DNA of 40,927 nucleotides from Nonomuraea aridisoli (GTDB lineage: Bacteria; Actinomycetota; Actinomycetes; Streptosporangiales; Streptosporangiaceae). Position 1 is the stretch's first letter. Each line of letters starts with the position of its first letter. A model generated the notes under the pieces. The model ran no database searches. It had not been told where the DNA came from and was given only the letters and a program-made list of their open reading frames with translations. The DNA is taken from positions 1 to 40,927 of the forward strand of contig NZ_POUD01000054.1 of assembly GCF_003236395.1 (NCBI RefSeq), read 5' to 3'. This document shows positions 23,468 through 31,148 of this stretch, one piece after another. A program made the position numbers and the translations under genes.

Positions 23468-24741
23468 CCGACAGTCCGGAGCAGGTCATCAGGAACGTCC
23501 TCGCGGACCTGCCCCGGCATCGCGGCGTGGTGGTCGACTCCCCGCCCGGCGCGGGCAAGTCCACCCTCGTCGTCCGCGCGGCCGCCCACATCGCGGCCAC
23601 CGGCGAGCCCCTGATGATCGTGGCCCAGACGAACGAGCAGGTCGACGACCTGGTGGCGCGGATCTGCGACAAACACCCCCACCTGACCGTCGGCCGCCTG
23701 TCGGCCGGTGGGTACGTGCCGCCGCTGCGGATGCTGGAGCTGCCCGGCGTCCGCGTCGGCACGCGCATCCAGGACCTCGGCGATCCCGACATCGTCATCG
23801 CCACGGCGGACAAATGGGCGTGGATCGGCGAGCGGGTGTGGCCGTGGGCGATCGTGGACGAGGCGTACCAGATGCGCTCGGACAAGCTGTTGCGGATCGC
23901 GGGGCTGTTCGAGCGGGCGCTGTTCGTGGGCGATCCGGGGCAGCTGGATCCGTTCTCGATCGTCGACGGCGACCGGTGGTCGGGGCTGTCGTGGGACCCG
24001 TTGCAGAGTGCGGTGTCGGTGCTGCTGCGGCACAATCCCGATCTGCCGGTGCACCGGCTGCCGGTGTCGTGGCGGCTGCCGGCGTCGGCGGCGCCGGTGG
24101 TGTCGCAGGCGTTCTACCCGTTCACCGGGTTCCGGTCGGGCACCGGCCCCGGTGACCGGTGGCTGGAGCTGACGACCGGCGGCATGGGCACCGTGCACGA
24201 CCGGGCCCTGGAGGAGGCGGCCAGGTCGGGGTGGGCGCTGCTGGAGCTGCCGAACCGGCACACCGTGCGCACCGACGGCGAGGCCGTGCAGGCGGTCGCG
24301 CTGCTCGCCGAGCGGCTGCTGCAACGCGGCGCGGTGGCGGGCTCCGAGCAGGGTGAGCGGCCGGTCACGGCCGAGCGCATCGCGGTCGGCGCGGCGCACC
24401 GCGACCAGGTGGCCGCCATCCGGGCCGCCGGTCTGCCGCCGGAGATCACCGTCGACACCGCCAACCGGCTGCAGGGCCGCGAGTACGACGTGACGATCGT
24501 GCTGCACCCGCTGTCCGGCCGCCGCGACGCCACCGCGTTCCACCTGGAGTCGGGACGGCTGTGCGTGCTGGCCTCGCGGCACCGGCACGCGTGCGTGGTG
24601 GTGGCCAGGGCGGGCATCGCCGAGCTGCTGGACGCCCACCCGTCGGCGGAGCCGGTGCAGCTCGGCGTGCCGGTGAAGTTCCCCGACGGGTGGGAGGCCA
24701 ACCAGGCGGTCCTGGAGCACCTCGCCCGGCACCGCGTCTAA
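23464..24741 (+). CDS. SF1B (Upf1/Dna2-like) helicase
   Basis: The 425-residue ATPase starts at GTG 23464. Helicase motifs: Walker A SPPGAGKST (26-34, Lys32), motif II VDEAYQ (Asp132, Glu133; the DEAxQ form of the Upf1-like group), motif III VGDPGQLDPF (155-164), motif V VDTANRLQGREYD, and motif VI around VLASRHRHA (about 368). Length is minimal for SF1, with small 1B/2B insertions. Paired with the Fe-S nuclease, it resembles a split Dna2 or AddAB, which has both activities. It ends at a stem-loop before a convergent gene. Confidence 0.85.
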   Translation: MTDSPEQVIRNVLADLPRHRGVVVDSPPGAGKSTLVVRAAAHIAATGEPLMIVAQTNEQVDDLVARICDKHPHLTVGRLSAGGYVPPLRMLELPGVRVGTRIQDLGDPDIVIATADKWAWIGERVWPWAIVDEAYQMRSDKLLRIAGLFERALFVGDPGQLDPFSIVDGDRWSGLSWDPLQSAVSVLLRHNPDLPVHRLPVSWRLPASAAPVVSQAFYPFTGFRSGTGPGDRWLELTTGGMGTVHDRALEEAARSGWALLELPNRHTVRTDGEAVQAVALLAERLLQRGAVAGSEQGERPVTAERIAVGAAHRDQVAAIRAAGLPPEITVDTANRLQGREYDVTIVLHPLSGRRDATAFHLESGRLCVLASRHRHACVVVARAGIAELLDAHPSAEPVQLGVPVKFPDGWEANQAVLEHLARHRV

Positions 24742-24745
24742 CCTC

Positions 24746-24790
24746 CGCCGCCGCCAGGGGCCAGGAGCAGCGGTCTCAGAGGCGGCGGCG
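24746..24790. terminator. Possible terminator between convergent genes
   Basis: CGCCGCCGCC (24746-24755) can pair with GGCGGCGGCG (24781-24790) around a 25-nt loop, just after the helicase stop. The loop is long and the sequence is simple, so this is tentative. Confidence 0.4.
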
Positions 24791-24836
24791 CTTCCGGGGG
24801 CGGAGCCTGGAGCGGCGGTCTCAGAGGCGGCGGCGC
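24764..24836. repeat. 28-bp direct repeat, copies 45 bp apart
   Basis: Bases 24764-24791 and 24809-24836 are the same except at one position (24769/24814). The second copy contains the last codons and stop of the acetyltransferase gene; the first lies beyond that stop. The 45-bp offset equals 15 codons, so it looks like a small tandem duplication of the gene end. Confidence 0.6.
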
Positions 24837-25750
24837 CAGATGTCGATGACCATCACCGGGCGCATCCCCGCCGACTCGTACAGGTCCAGCGCGGGCGTGG
24901 TGTTGCCCGCGTCGACGTGCAGGATCGTCCCCTTGCGCCCGCGCGAGGCGTCGGCGGCGAAGGCGTGCCGCAGCAGGAGGCGCCCGAGGCCCCTCCCCCG
25001 GAACTCCGGCAGCACGGCCAGCGTGGCCACGTACCCGCACCCCTCGTCGGAGAGGAACTGGTCGTTCCCGATGAGCAGCCCGGCGGGCCGCCCGTCGAGG
25101 CGGGCGAGGGTGAGCTGGCTCCAGTCGGTCGCGCTGGACGCCTGCCGGTGCTCGTACCACTGCTCGTAGCCGACCGGCACGAACCCGAAGTGCTCGGCGA
25201 ACCCCTCCTGATGCACGCGGTGGGCCTCGCGCCGCACCTCCTCGCTCTCGCCCGAGTGCAGCGTGAGCCCGGCCGGCACGGCGGGCGGCTCGACGGGGCC
25301 GTGGTGGTCGATGCGCATGCGGTGGTAGCTGGTGGCGGGCTCGAAGCCGAGCTCCTTGACGCGCGCCTGCTTGGCCTCGTCGGCCCGGTAGACGCCGATG
25401 TCCAGGGTGACGGCGTCGTGGCCGCGTTCCTCGCCCAGCTCGGCCGCGCGGGCCAGCACGGCCCGCCACAGCTCCTCGGCCAGGCCGGGCACGCCGGGCC
25501 GGACGATGACCTCCACGTCCACCTGGTCGCTGTCGCCCTTGCGGAACGCCCACGCCCAGCCGTCCAGCCGGCCGCCGGGGCCGTGGGCGAGCCAGCCGTC
25601 CTTGTCGCGGTCGAACCCCGGCTCGGCGAGTTCGTCGGCGATGTCCTCCAGCGTGGAGTCGGGGGCGCCGATGACGGCGGTGTCGTACGTCGCGACGAGC
25701 TCGTGAATGGCCGCGGCGTCGTCGGGGCGCGGCCGGCTGATGCGATGCAT
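24821..25750 (-). CDS. Double GNAT acetyltransferase
   Basis: The protein has about 309 residues from ATG 25750 (MHRISRPRPDD); ATG 25780 would add ten. Two GNAT folds lie in tandem, as in mycothiol synthase. The C-terminal one has the acetyl-CoA loop RGRGLGRLLL after VATLAVLPEF, the N-terminal one is degenerate. Close resemblance to MshD cannot be claimed from motifs alone. The substrate is unknown. It is divergent from a TetR gene across a region with a large inverted repeat, which makes it a likely target of that regulator. Confidence 0.8.
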   Translation of the reverse strand: MHRISRPRPDDAAAIHELVATYDTAVIGAPDSTLEDIADELAEPGFDRDKDGWLAHGPGGRLDGWAWAFRKGDSDQVDVEVIVRPGVPGLAEELWRAVLARAAELGEERGHDAVTLDIGVYRADEAKQARVKELGFEPATSYHRMRIDHHGPVEPPAVPAGLTLHSGESEEVRREAHRVHQEGFAEHFGFVPVGYEQWYEHRQASSATDWSQLTLARLDGRPAGLLIGNDQFLSDEGCGYVATLAVLPEFRGRGLGRLLLRHAFAADASRGRKGTILHVDAGNTTPALDLYESAGMRPVMVIDIWRRRL

Positions 25751-25818
25751 GCTCGGATTGTCCAGAAAAGCCCGCGCCATTACCTCTGGTTTTCCGGGGC
25801 CGGGCCGCCACGCGGTCG

Positions 25819-25867
25819 TTTACCTGCCGACCGGTAAGCATAGAATGGCATGAGTCGCTAACCGGTC
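25819..25867 (+). promoter_or_regulatory. TetR promoter with flanking operator arms
   Basis: TTTACC (25819-25824), a 16-bp spacer and TAGAAT (25841-25846) form a good promoter for the TetR gene at 25886. GACCGGTAAGC (25829-25839) and GCTAACCGGTC (25857-25867) are inverted copies, matching at 10 of 11 bases, on both sides of the -10 element. This is a natural place for autorepression. Confidence 0.6.
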
Positions 25868-25885
25868 TAAACGAACAGGTGCACA

Positions 25886-26431
25886 GTGCGGGAAGACACG
25901 CGAACCCGGATCCAGCAGATCGCACTGAGGCTCTTCACCGAACAGGGATATGAGGCGACCTCGCTCCGGGAGATCGCCGAGGAGCTCGGCGTGACGAAGG
26001 CCGCGCTCTACTACCACTTCAGGACCAAGGACGACATCGTGGCCAGCCTGGTGGAGCTGCGCCTCGCCGAGGTGCAGGAGCTGCTCGACTGGGCGCGGGG
26101 CCGGCCGAAGACGCCCGAGATGCGCCGGGAGCTGCTCGACCGCTACGCCCGCGACCTCACCGAGTCGCGCCATCCGCAGGTGCTCGGCTTCCTGGAGCGC
26201 AACCAGACCGCGCTGCGCGACCACCCGACGGTCGCCCGGATGCGTGAGACCGTCCTCGCGCTCACCGCGGAGATGAACGAGCCGGGCGCCACGCCGACCG
26301 AGCGCATCAGCCGCTCGCTGGCGTTGTTCGCGCTGCACGCGGGCAAGTGGATGACCGCGATGGACGACCTCAGCGAGGACGAGATCGGCAAGGCGTCGAT
26401 GGAGGTCGCCACCCGCCTGCTGGAGCCGTGA
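25886..26431 (+). CDS. TetR-family regulator
   Basis: The 181-residue protein starts at GTG 25886; no strong ribosome site is visible, only a purine-poor leader. The DNA-binding part TSLREIAEELGVTKAALYYHF is a canonical TetR helix-turn-helix, beginning near residue 27. The C-terminal ligand domain is helical and unassigned. It is divergent from the GNAT gene with the shared inverted repeat at 25829-25867. Downstream, after 139 bp, is the RsbW-like gene. Confidence 0.9.
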   Translation: MREDTRTRIQQIALRLFTEQGYEATSLREIAEELGVTKAALYYHFRTKDDIVASLVELRLAEVQELLDWARGRPKTPEMRRELLDRYARDLTESRHPQVLGFLERNQTALRDHPTVARMRETVLALTAEMNEPGATPTERISRSLALFALHAGKWMTAMDDLSEDEIGKASMEVATRLLEP

Positions 26432-26517
26432 CGGTCAGTGACGGCGGGCCTCGTCTCCACGGCGGAGCCTTTCTCACACTGGGCCTTTTGACACCGGGCC
26501 TTGACCCGACGATTGGG

Positions 26518-26533
26518 GCCCGCGATCGCGGGC
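26518..26533. promoter_or_regulatory. 16-bp perfect palindrome before the RsbW-like gene
   Basis: GCCCGCGATCGCGGGC reads the same on both strands. It lies 37 bp upstream of the GTG at 26571. It could be an operator, or a hairpin in the leader. Just before it lies an imperfect direct repeat of GGGCCTT..TGAC (26481-26505). Confidence 0.45.
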
Positions 26534-26570
26534 AGAAGGCTGACACGCATCCGAGAAGCAAGGAGGCACA

Positions 26571-27002
26571 GTGGAGGCTACGATAGCGCTCCGCCTGCCC
26601 AGGGATGCGGCGAGCGTCCCGATGATCAGGCAGATGCTGGACGGCACGTTGCGGTCGCTCGGCGTCGAGCCGCAGATCCGCGACGACATCGAGCTCATGC
26701 TCACCGAGGCGTGCTCCAACGTGATCAAGCACGCCGCCCCCAGCGACGACTACACCGTCAGCGCGTCGGTGCACGACCACCTGTGCGTGATCAAGGTGGT
26801 CGACACGGGCAACGGCTTCGACCCCCGTAAGGTCCTCGAGGCCGAGGAGAACAACGAGCACGGGCGCGGCCTGCAGATCATGCGGGCTCTCGCCGACGAC
26901 ATCCGGTTCACCAACAGACGCGAGCACGGCGCCGTGGTCTGCTTGGAGAAGCACCTGCGCTACGCGCCGGGTGCGGCAGGCCGGCACCTCATGGCGACCT
27001 AG
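26571..27002 (+). CDS. RsbW-like anti-sigma ATPase/kinase
   Basis: The 143-residue HATPase protein starts at GTG 26571 with AGGAGG four bases upstream. The N-box LTEACSNVIKHA (Glu46, Asn50), G1 box VDTGNGF (Asp78, Gly80, Gly82) and G2 HGRGLQIMRAL (Gly98, Gly100) are intact. This is the GHKL fold of serine kinases that hold sigma factors and phosphorylate STAS partners. No sigma or STAS gene is adjacent. The SpoIIE phosphatase at 13186 may act in the same circuit; that is inference. Confidence 0.88.
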   Translation: MEATIALRLPRDAASVPMIRQMLDGTLRSLGVEPQIRDDIELMLTEACSNVIKHAAPSDDYTVSASVHDHLCVIKVVDTGNGFDPRKVLEAEENNEHGRGLQIMRALADDIRFTNRREHGAVVCLEKHLRYAPGAAGRHLMAT

Positions 27003-27021
27003 GCCCCGCCCCCAAGGGGCC
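27002..27021. terminator. Weak hairpin between convergent genes
   Basis: GGCCCC (27002-27007) and GGGGCC (27016-27021) form a 6-bp stem with an 8-nt loop, starting in the stop codon of the RsbW-like gene. The convergent GlxA gene ends at 27033. Confidence 0.4.
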
Positions 27022-27032
27022 CAGGTCGCCCC

Positions 27033-28064
27033 CTAACCTGCACCGGCGCGGCGGGCCGTGCCGAAGCGGCGTTGGTAGGCGGCGGGGCTGATCGACAACT
27101 TCCTCGCGAAGACCCGTCGCATGCTCTCGTAACTGGGGAAGCCTGCGAGGGTCGCGGCCTGCGTCGCGGTGTGACCTTGGTCGAGCAGTGCCCTGGCCAG
27201 GTCGAAGCGGAGGTTCTCCACGTAGCGGGCCGGTGTCGTGGACAGCTCGTCGCGGAAGATCCGGGTGAGCTGCCGGGTGCTGACGTTGAGGTGCTTCGCG
27301 AGTTCGCCGAGCGAGTGGTCCCCACCGGGGTCCGCCGTCACCAGGTCGATGATCTTACGCAGCGCCGGCGAGCGGGGCGGCGGCCCTTGCAGCGGCGCCG
27401 AGAACTGCGACTGGCCGCCCGCACGCTGCATGTACACCACCAACGCGCGGGCGACGTCGCGTGCCAGGTGGGGCCCGTGGTCCTCTTCGACGAGAGCGAG
27501 CGCCAGGTCGATGCCGGCCGTCACCCCCGCCGACGTGTACGTGCCGCCATCGCGAACGTAGATCGCGTCGGGCTCGACGCGGCACGTCGGGCACCGGGCG
27601 GCGAGCTCGTGCGCGACCTGCCAGTGCGTGGTCGCGCGCTTGCCGCCGAGCAGGCCCGCGGCGGCGAGGACGAAAGCCCCGGTGCAGATCGACGCCACCC
27701 GGCCGGCCGCGGCCGCCGGGATCCGCGCGGCCTCCGCCAGGTCGCCGGGGACACGGGAGCCCGGGAAGAGGTCGGACCCGGCGACCAGGAACGTGCCGGA
27801 CGCCGGCTCCGCGGAGACGGCGCCGTCGGCCGCGATGCGGACCCCGAGGCTCGACGTGACGTCCGCGCCGGTCGGCGACAGCAGCACGATCCGGTAGTCG
27901 GCGCCGAACCGGTTCGCCTCCTTGAACACCTCCGCGGGACCGGCGACGTCCAGCAACGTCACGCCGTCGTAGACGAGGATCGCGACGCGATGCGGGGCGG
28001 CGTTCGCCACTCCCCCCGGAGCCGGACCCGGAGGCGGCCGTCGGGTCGCAGACGCGGGAGGCAT
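27033..28064 (-). CDS. GlxA-type (DJ-1/PfpI + AraC) regulator
   Basis: The protein has about 343 residues from ATG 28064 (GTG 28070 would add two). An N-terminal DJ-1/PfpI-like domain (VAILVYDGVTLLDVAGPAEVF, then the nucleophile elbow ASICTGAFVLAAAGLL with its Cys) is joined to a C-terminal AraC DNA-binding domain with two helix-turn-helix units (LAKHLNVSTRQLTRIF and LAGFPSYESMRRVF). Such proteins sense small amines or nitriles in some cases. It is divergent from an HD-domain gene, its probable target, which is broken here. Confidence 0.88.
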   Translation of the reverse strand: MPPASATRRPPPGPAPGGVANAAPHRVAILVYDGVTLLDVAGPAEVFKEANRFGADYRIVLLSPTGADVTSSLGVRIAADGAVSAEPASGTFLVAGSDLFPGSRVPGDLAEAARIPAAAAGRVASICTGAFVLAAAGLLGGKRATTHWQVAHELAARCPTCRVEPDAIYVRDGGTYTSAGVTAGIDLALALVEEDHGPHLARDVARALVVYMQRAGGQSQFSAPLQGPPPRSPALRKIIDLVTADPGGDHSLGELAKHLNVSTRQLTRIFRDELSTTPARYVENLRFDLARALLDQGHTATQAATLAGFPSYESMRRVFARKLSISPAAYQRRFGTARRAGAG

Positions 28065-28239
28065 GGACACCGTTCATTGGTAGCACACGGTCACCGGGGC
28101 CCCTCGGCGGCGGGTGGCGCACACGGCCGCCGTCCGGATTCAGGTGATTCCTGGCCGGACGTGGGCGGCGCCGCACGCCGGCCCGTCGGCAGCATGGACG
28201 TCGGACACAGCCGACTCGCCTCCCGGAGGGTCAGAGGTC

Positions 28240-28745
28240 ATGCCAGAGGTCATCGCGGGGTTGGAGGTTCCCGAGACGCCGGCGGTCGCCGAAGCGACCA
28301 CGCTCGTCCAGGAGACGACCAGCCCGCTCATCTACCACCACTTCCGGCGGGTCTTCTTCTTCGGCCTGATGCACGCTCGCAAGCTCGGCGTGGAACCGGA
28401 CCCGGAGCTGCTCTACGTGGCGGCCATGTTCCACGACACCGGCCTCCTGACCCCCTTCTCCGACGTCGCGCAGCGCTTCGAGGTGGACGGCGCCGATCAC
28501 GCGCGCGCGTTCCTCCTCGACCGGGGTTTCTCGACCTGGAGCCCGATCAGCTGGGCGAGATCCTCGCCGCCCACCCGCGCGGGGACTTTAAGAACGAGTT
28601 CCTGCGAGCGTACGTCGACGGGCTCAAGCACCGCCCCGAGACCACGAACGGCACCGTGAACTCCGACGTGCTCGAGCACCTCGTCCCCGGCTTCCAGCGC
28701 ACGACGACGGTCGAGCGCATCGTCGGCTCGCCCTGGCCGAGCTGA
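28240..28745 (+). pseudogene. HD-domain (cyanamide hydratase-like) gene with internal deletion
   Basis: From ATG 28240 (behind GGAGGG) the reading frame encodes an HD-type N-terminal half: SPLIYHHFRRVFFFG, then VAAMFHDTGLL with the HD pair, up to HARAFLLDRG. At about 28524-28530 the protein similarity jumps to another frame that reads GFLDLEPDQLGEILAAHPR and ends at 28743-28745. Family members, as I recall, have about 35-45 residues (including IALHTT and the region before the GFLDLEP-like segment) between these two parts. Their absence plus the frame change indicates an out-of-frame deletion. Without it the protein would be about 210 residues. Confidence 0.7.
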
Positions 28746-28815
28746 CCGGACAGTGCACGGGGCGCGCCCGGCAGGCCTCACCCATGTCGACGGACGTTCC
28801 TGAAAGGATTCGAGC

Positions 28816-29754
28816 ATGCGAGCGATCACCGTACGAGACCGTGAGGCGGGAGTCGGCGGCCTCACCCTGACCGACATGCCCTACCCCCACGCCGCGGAGA
28901 ACGACGTCATCGTGCGCGTGCACGCCGCGGGCTTCACACCCGGAGAGCTCGACTGGCCGGCCACGTGGGCCGATCGTGCCGGCCGCGACCGGACGCCCAG
29001 CATCCCGGGGCACGAGCTGTCCGGCGTCGTGGCCGAGCTCGGCTACGGAACCACCGGCCTCACCGTGGGCCAGCGGGTGTTCGGGCTGACCGACTGGGCC
29101 CGCGACGGCTCCCTGGCCGAGTACACCGCGGTGGAGGCGCGCAACCTCGCCCCCCTCGCGGCCGGCATCGACCACACCGTGGCCGCCGCGCTGCCCATCT
29201 CCGGGCTGACCGCGTGGCAGGGACTGTTCGACCACGGCCGGCTCACCACCGGCCAGACCGTCCTCGTCCACGGCGCCGCGGGCGGCGTCGGCTCGATCGC
29301 CGTCCAGCTCGCGCGCGAGGTGGGCGCCCGCGTGATCGGCACCGGCCGGGCCGGTGACCGTGATGTCGTGCTCGGCCTCGGCGCGCAGTCCTTCCTCGAT
29401 CTGGACTCCGACGATCTGCGGCACGTCGGCGAGGTGGACGTGGTGTTGGACGTCATCGGCGGCGACGTCCTCGAACGATCGGCCGAGCTGGTACGCCCGG
29501 GCGGCACCCTGGTCACCATCGCCATGCCGCCCACGGTGCAGCCCAAGGGCGGGCGAGCCGTCTTCTTCGTCGTCGAACCCGACCGCGCCCGGCTGGCCGA
29601 CCTCGCCGAGCGCGTGCGGGCCGGACGGCTCAACCCCATCGTCGGCGCCGTGCGACCGCTTTCCGAAGCACCCTCCGTGTTCGCCCGCCACCGCCGCACG
29701 CCCGGAAAGACGATCATCCAGGTCGCGGAGGAGCAAGGGGCGCAGCACTCCTGA
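28816..29754 (+). CDS. Quinone-oxidoreductase-like MDR enzyme
   Basis: The 312-residue NAD(P)H-dependent enzyme starts at ATG 28816 with GAAAGGA upstream. It has a GroES-like N-terminal domain (IPGHELSGVVAELG) and a Rossmann domain with HGAAGGVGSIAVQLA (about 155). No structural or catalytic zinc cysteines are present, which puts it with zeta-crystallin-type quinone or enone reductases rather than alcohol dehydrogenases. It follows the broken HD gene by 70 bp. The substrate is unknown. Confidence 0.88.
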   Translation: MRAITVRDREAGVGGLTLTDMPYPHAAENDVIVRVHAAGFTPGELDWPATWADRAGRDRTPSIPGHELSGVVAELGYGTTGLTVGQRVFGLTDWARDGSLAEYTAVEARNLAPLAAGIDHTVAAALPISGLTAWQGLFDHGRLTTGQTVLVHGAAGGVGSIAVQLAREVGARVIGTGRAGDRDVVLGLGAQSFLDLDSDDLRHVGEVDVVLDVIGGDVLERSAELVRPGGTLVTIAMPPTVQPKGGRAVFFVVEPDRARLADLAERVRAGRLNPIVGAVRPLSEAPSVFARHRRTPGKTIIQVAEEQGAQHS

Positions 29755-29757
29755 TCA

Positions 29758-29772
29758 ACGCCTGCTAGGCGT
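29758..29772. terminator. Short bidirectional hairpin
   Basis: ACGCCT (29758-29763), loop GCT, AGGCGT (29767-29772), between convergent stops. The stem is six base pairs and lacks a T-tract. Confidence 0.4.
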
Positions 29773-30130
29773 GGGTGCGACGGTCCGCCGGCGAGTGCAG
29801 CCGGGAGGGGCGAGGACCGCTCCCGTCGCGCCCGTGGCCTCCCGGTCGTGCTCCCCCGAGCCGCAGCCGGCGGCGTACGGCGGGCACGCCTCCGCTCAGC
29901 TCCGCGCGCAGCCGGCCGGGCACCGTCTCCCCGCTCAGCTTCAGCGGCAGCCGCGGTTCGCGTCCGGCCCGCCCCTGGGGGAACCGCCGCCTCAGCCCGC
30001 GCCAGCGGACCATCGTGGCCGCCATCGCGAGCAGCGCCGTCATCGTGACGGCCGAGATGAGCAGCACGGCGAGCACCACGAGGAGGGCGACGACCATCAA
30101 GGAGGCGATCAAGCCGAGCACTGTCAACAT
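29765..30130 (-). CDS. Small membrane protein with basic tail
   Basis: 121 residues from ATG 30130. The first 40 are very hydrophobic (MLTVLGLIASLMVVALLVVL and on to LLAMAATMV), enough for one long or two short membrane helices. The remaining 80 are rich in Arg, Gly and Pro with no recognised domain, so the C-terminal part may not be a folded domain. There is no clear ribosome site. It lies 58 bp downstream of the Ppx gene on the same strand. Confidence 0.5.
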   Translation of the reverse strand: MLTVLGLIASLMVVALLVVLAVLLISAVTMTALLAMAATMVRWRGLRRRFPQGRAGREPRLPLKLSGETVPGRLRAELSGGVPAVRRRLRLGGARPGGHGRDGSGPRPSRLHSPADRRTHA

Positions 30131-30188
30131 TGGGCGGAAAATGCCCGAGGATCAGCGCTTCATGCCACTAAATGGGGATATATCGCCC

Positions 30189-31148
30189 TTACTTCGGCAT
30201 GCCAGGTGACTGGTCGTACCGGCCCGGCAGCAGGTCGAGCCGGCGTAGTATCACGCCCTCGCGCAGCGCCCACGGGCACACGTCGAGCCGGTCGACCTCG
30301 AACAGGTCCATCACGGCGTCGGCGACCAGGGCGCCCGCCGCGAGCTGCATCGCCCGGCCCTCCGACACGCCGGGCAGCAGGGCGCGTTCGGCGGAGCCCA
30401 TGGTGGTGAGCTTGACCGCCCAGTCGGCCATGTCCTGGCGGAAGAGCGAGCGCGAGACGTAGGGGCCCTCGCTGGACGGCGCCGCCCCGGCGATCCTGGC
30501 CAGTTGCTTGAACGTCTTGGAGGTGGCGACGGCCCGGTCGGGCTCGCCGAAGCGGACGATGTCGCCGACCGTGCGGGCGATCTCGGTGCGGACGTGCCGG
30601 CGCAGCTTGCGCACCTCGTCGGCCGACGGCGGGTCGCCGGTGAACCAGTCGCGGGTCAGCCGCCCGGCGCCGAGCGGCAGCGACACGGCCACGTCGGGCT
30701 CCTCGTCGACGCCCGCGGCGATCTCGAGGGAGCCGCCGCCGATGTCGAAGGCCAGCATCCGGCCCGAGGACCAGCCGAACCACCGCCGCACGGCCAGGAA
30801 CGTCAGCCTGGCCTCGTCGTGGCCGGACAGCACCTGGATGTGCACGCCGCAGCGCGCGTCGATCTCGGCCAGCACGTCCTCGCCGTTCGCGGCCTCGCGC
30901 ACGGCGGAGGTGGCGAAGGCCACGAGGTCTTCGACACCTTTGTCCTCGGCGAGCCCGACGGCCTCCTGGACGAAGTCGCCCAGGCGCTCGATGCCCTGCT
31001 TGCCGAGCCGATTGTCCTTGCCGAGGTGCTCGGTCAGACGCAGGTCGACCTTGTGCGAGTAGGCCGGGATCGGCCGGGCACCGCGGTGGGCGTCCACAAC
31101 CAGTAAGTGAACGGTGTTCGAACCGATGTCCAGCACGCCTAGTCGCAT
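30189..31148 (-). CDS. ppx: Exopolyphosphatase / pppGpp phosphohydrolase
   Basis: The 319-residue cytosolic enzyme should remove phosphate from polyphosphate ends or from pppGpp. It starts at ATG 31148. The actin/Hsp70-like nucleotide fold is marked by [13 protein letters not shown] (about 5-17) and [11 protein letters not shown] (about 135). [16 protein letters not shown] is the usual segment between them. The length fits the short actinomycete Ppx1/2 type. Its start overlaps the end of the P450 gene by ten bases, so the two are probably cotranscribed. Confidence 0.9.
   Translation of the reverse strand: MRLGVLDIGSNTVHLLVVDAHRGARPIPAYSHKVDLRLTEHLGKDNRLGKQGIERLGDFVQEAVGLAEDKGVEDLVAFATSAVREAANGEDVLAEIDARCGVHIQVLSGHDEARLTFLAVRRWFGWSSGRMLAFDIGGGSLEIAAGVDEEPDVAVSLPLGAGRLTRDWFTGDPPSADEVRKLRRHVRTEIARTVGDIVRFGEPDRAVATSKTFKQLARIAGAAPSSEGPYVSRSLFRQDMADWAVKLTTMGSAERALLPGVSEGRAMQLAAGALVADAVMDLFEVDRLDVCPWALREGVILRRLDLLPGRYDQSPGMPK

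Noticed and set aside
20899..24741. CRISPR-Cas locus because of the Cas4-like nuclease
   Set aside because: No repeat-spacer array, Cas1 or Cas2 is present. Fe-S RecB nucleases also occur with helicases in repair systems.
30174..30188. GGGGATATATCGCCC as a strong terminator for ppx
   Set aside because: The palindrome is short, has a mismatch and no real loop, and there is a same-strand gene just downstream.
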